Source: Parvimonas micra (GTDB lineage: Bacteria; Bacillota; Clostridia; Tissierellales; Peptoniphilaceae). From it: a DNA stretch of 64,000 bases. The stretch covers positions 124,001 through 188,000 of the forward strand of contig NZ_JAJTJP010000003.1 in the NCBI RefSeq assembly GCF_021300775.1, in the 5' to 3' direction. The notes under the pieces were generated by a model. That model saw nothing but the letters and a program-made list of their open reading frames with translations, searched no databases and was not told where the DNA came from. Positions 62,813 through 64,000 of the stretch are shown in pieces; position 1 is the stretch's first letter, and every line of letters begins with the position of its first letter. Position numbers and translations under genes: made by a program.

Positions 62813-62833
62813 AAGCCTTGGTTCCCAAAGCTT
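62813..62833 (-). terminator. Terminator of the ltrA-like gene
   Basis: Minus-strand arms AAGCTTTGG/CCAAGGCTT (one G-U pair) around GAA and a T-run, 20 bases after the stop codon. Confidence 0.85.
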
Positions 62834-62852
62834 TTTTTATGTTATAATCTCA

Positions 62853-63998
62853 TTAAAATAACCCCCAGTTAGATTTGGAATATTTTTTATTCTGTGTCAC
62901 ATAAAAATAAATAAAATGAGTGGCTATAGCTAGAGCTAAAATGGTTGTTATACTCGCTACTATTATAGGATTAGAAGCAAAGATTAAAGAGAGAATCAAG
63001 GCAGCCAGATAGAGTGTCGCTTGGACACAGTAGTAACTTTTCGAATAGCTAAGATAGTGTTTGTTATAGGGCCCATTTGCTAGGACAGCAGCTTGAAAGA
63101 GGCCAAATCCGATATAATAGAAACTGGTTGCAAAGAGACGATTAACTTCAGGATTCAGAAGAAAACTCATCGAAACAGTCATCATAATAAGTCCAATGAA
63201 AATAGGATAGTGACTGTAAACTAGAAATAGTCCCTTTTGACTAGATTTTTCATCAATAGCATGGTCGAATTGACCAAAATAAAACAAGAACAGAGAAAGC
63301 GTAATAATGAAATAAAGAACCGAATAAATCGAGAAATTCTCGATTGTAAAGAAGTCAGTTAGCTCCATAATCATCTCTCCAAACGTAATAATGACAAGAA
63401 GGGAGAGGCGCTCGATTAAATGGGGGAAATTTACCTGGTAATGCTCATCTTTACTAAGCAAGATAATTGGCATAATAAATGTTAGCAGAATACTAGCAAA
63501 TAAGGTATAGACTCCAACGTAAATAGGAAGAAGAGCTGCTAGATAGACTCCTAAACTTCCTAGACCTGTTATCCATAGAAAATCTTTGATACTTTCCCGA
63601 TTAACATCATCGGTTGATTTTCTAAAAAACTCAACCAAATATTGAAAAAATAAGGTAAGGGTTAATGTACCAATAGCCCAACAGAGATAATTAAAATATT
63701 GTTGCCAATCAGGTCCCATCATATTGGCTATAAAGAGTAAAAGTCCCATTTTGATAAACATGATTACTATGTTAAATAAAGAGTTCTTTCCATAGCGATT
63801 GGTATAAACGGTTTGAATCATCCAGGAATCGGTGAGAACCAAGACAGCCATGAAAAAATCAAGGAAAGAATTCCAAGTCAAAATACCGTTATGAAGATGG
63901 TCAATTAAAGTAGTTACTTTCGAAATTGCAAAAACAAAAACTAGGTCATAAAAAAGTTCTGAAAATTCTACACGTTTATGTTTAATAAGAGTTGTCAT
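62853..63998 (-). CDS. Low-temperature-requirement A (LtrA) family membrane protein
   Basis: 381 residues, complete, with its ATG at 63998 only two bases from the window end, so its ribosome binding site is outside. The start RVEFSELFYDLVFVFAISKVT is the LtrA signature (the hallmark ...ELF.DLVFV); about eleven to twelve hydrophobic segments follow, and a second signature lies in LIERLSLLVIITFGEMIMEL. The family was named from Listeria; the molecular function is unknown. The sequence and codon use look streptococcal, like the DUF389 gene on the other side of the island. Confidence 0.88.
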   Translation of the reverse strand: MTTLIKHKRVEFSELFYDLVFVFAISKVTTLIDHLHNGILTWNSFLDFFMAVLVLTDSWMIQTVYTNRYGKNSLFNIVIMFIKMGLLLFIANMMGPDWQQYFNYLCWAIGTLTLTLFFQYLVEFFRKSTDDVNRESIKDFLWITGLGSLGVYLAALLPIYVGVYTLFASILLTFIMPIILLSKDEHYQVNFPHLIERLSLLVIITFGEMIMELTDFFTIENFSIYSVLYFIITLSLFLFYFGQFDHAIDEKSSQKGLFLVYSHYPIFIGLIMMTVSMSFLLNPEVNRLFATSFYYIGFGLFQAAVLANGPYNKHYLSYSKSYYCVQATLYLAALILSLIFASNPIIVASITTILALAIATHFIYFYVTQNKKYSKSNWGLF

Positions 63999-64000
63999 CT

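Overview
The window reads as a chromosome segment of an anaerobic, very low-GC Gram-positive coccus of the Peptoniphilaceae type; my best guess is Parvimonas. This rests on gene content: an oxygen-independent ribonucleotide reductase, two T-box leaders, the tmk-darA-holB cluster, LPxTG surface proteins, and a likely D-aspartate peptidoglycan cross-bridge module. No 16S gene is present, so the genus is inference. Most genes lie on the minus strand.

Region by region. 1-530: left edge of a possible RiPP locus (30-residue peptide, perfect intergenic hairpin, radical SAM enzyme cut by the window edge). 0.8-11.4 kb: core genes (cation efflux, nrdDG with NrdR boxes, a CydDC-like ABC exporter, T-box-controlled proS, dps). 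11.7-19 kb: envelope block with an OatA-like O-acetyltransferase, then murE, an asparagine-synthase-like amidotransferase, an ATP-grasp ligase and an aspartate racemase. Together these would make and attach D-Asp/D-Asn. 19-19.9 kb: four tRNA genes with three 162-bp repeats carrying tRNA-Phe 5' fragments. 20-30.9 kb: housekeeping (mobB, moeA, pgi, PP2C phosphatase, RNA methyltransferase, ECF transporter, veg, holB, two darA paralogues, tmk, bofA-like).

27.9-28.3 and 31.06-31.65 kb hold a hairpin-rich 66-bp repeat family, including nine tandem copies; a single inverted copy follows proS. 31.7-37.3 kb: two sortase-anchored surface proteins and a DKNYY-type protein. 37.4-40.8 kb: an accessory module with HEPN-like and GIY-YIG-like genes, bracketed by near-identical 47-bp hairpins. 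40.8-43.9 kb: metY and T-box-controlled brnQ. 44.1-49.7 kb: a 1845-residue adhesin with eight Ig-like/calcium-binding repeats. 49.9-55.6 kb: accessory operon with a GmrSD-type DUF262/DUF1524 protein.

55.6-64 kb is a mosaic with less AT-rich, streptococcus-like genes (DUF389, LtrA) and gene remains (TetR, PTS EIIB, rlmD). Three copies of an rlmD 3'-end sequence at 58.03, 59.41 and 62.47 kb look like attachment sites of integrated elements. They delimit cargo that includes an endonuclease/exonuclease/phosphatase-family gene, an excisionase-like remnant, and a CHAT-DUF4365 operon in which the CHAT frame has one internal TGA. The most interesting candidates are this nested island, the RiPP-like locus, the HEPN/GIY-YIG module and the structured repeats.
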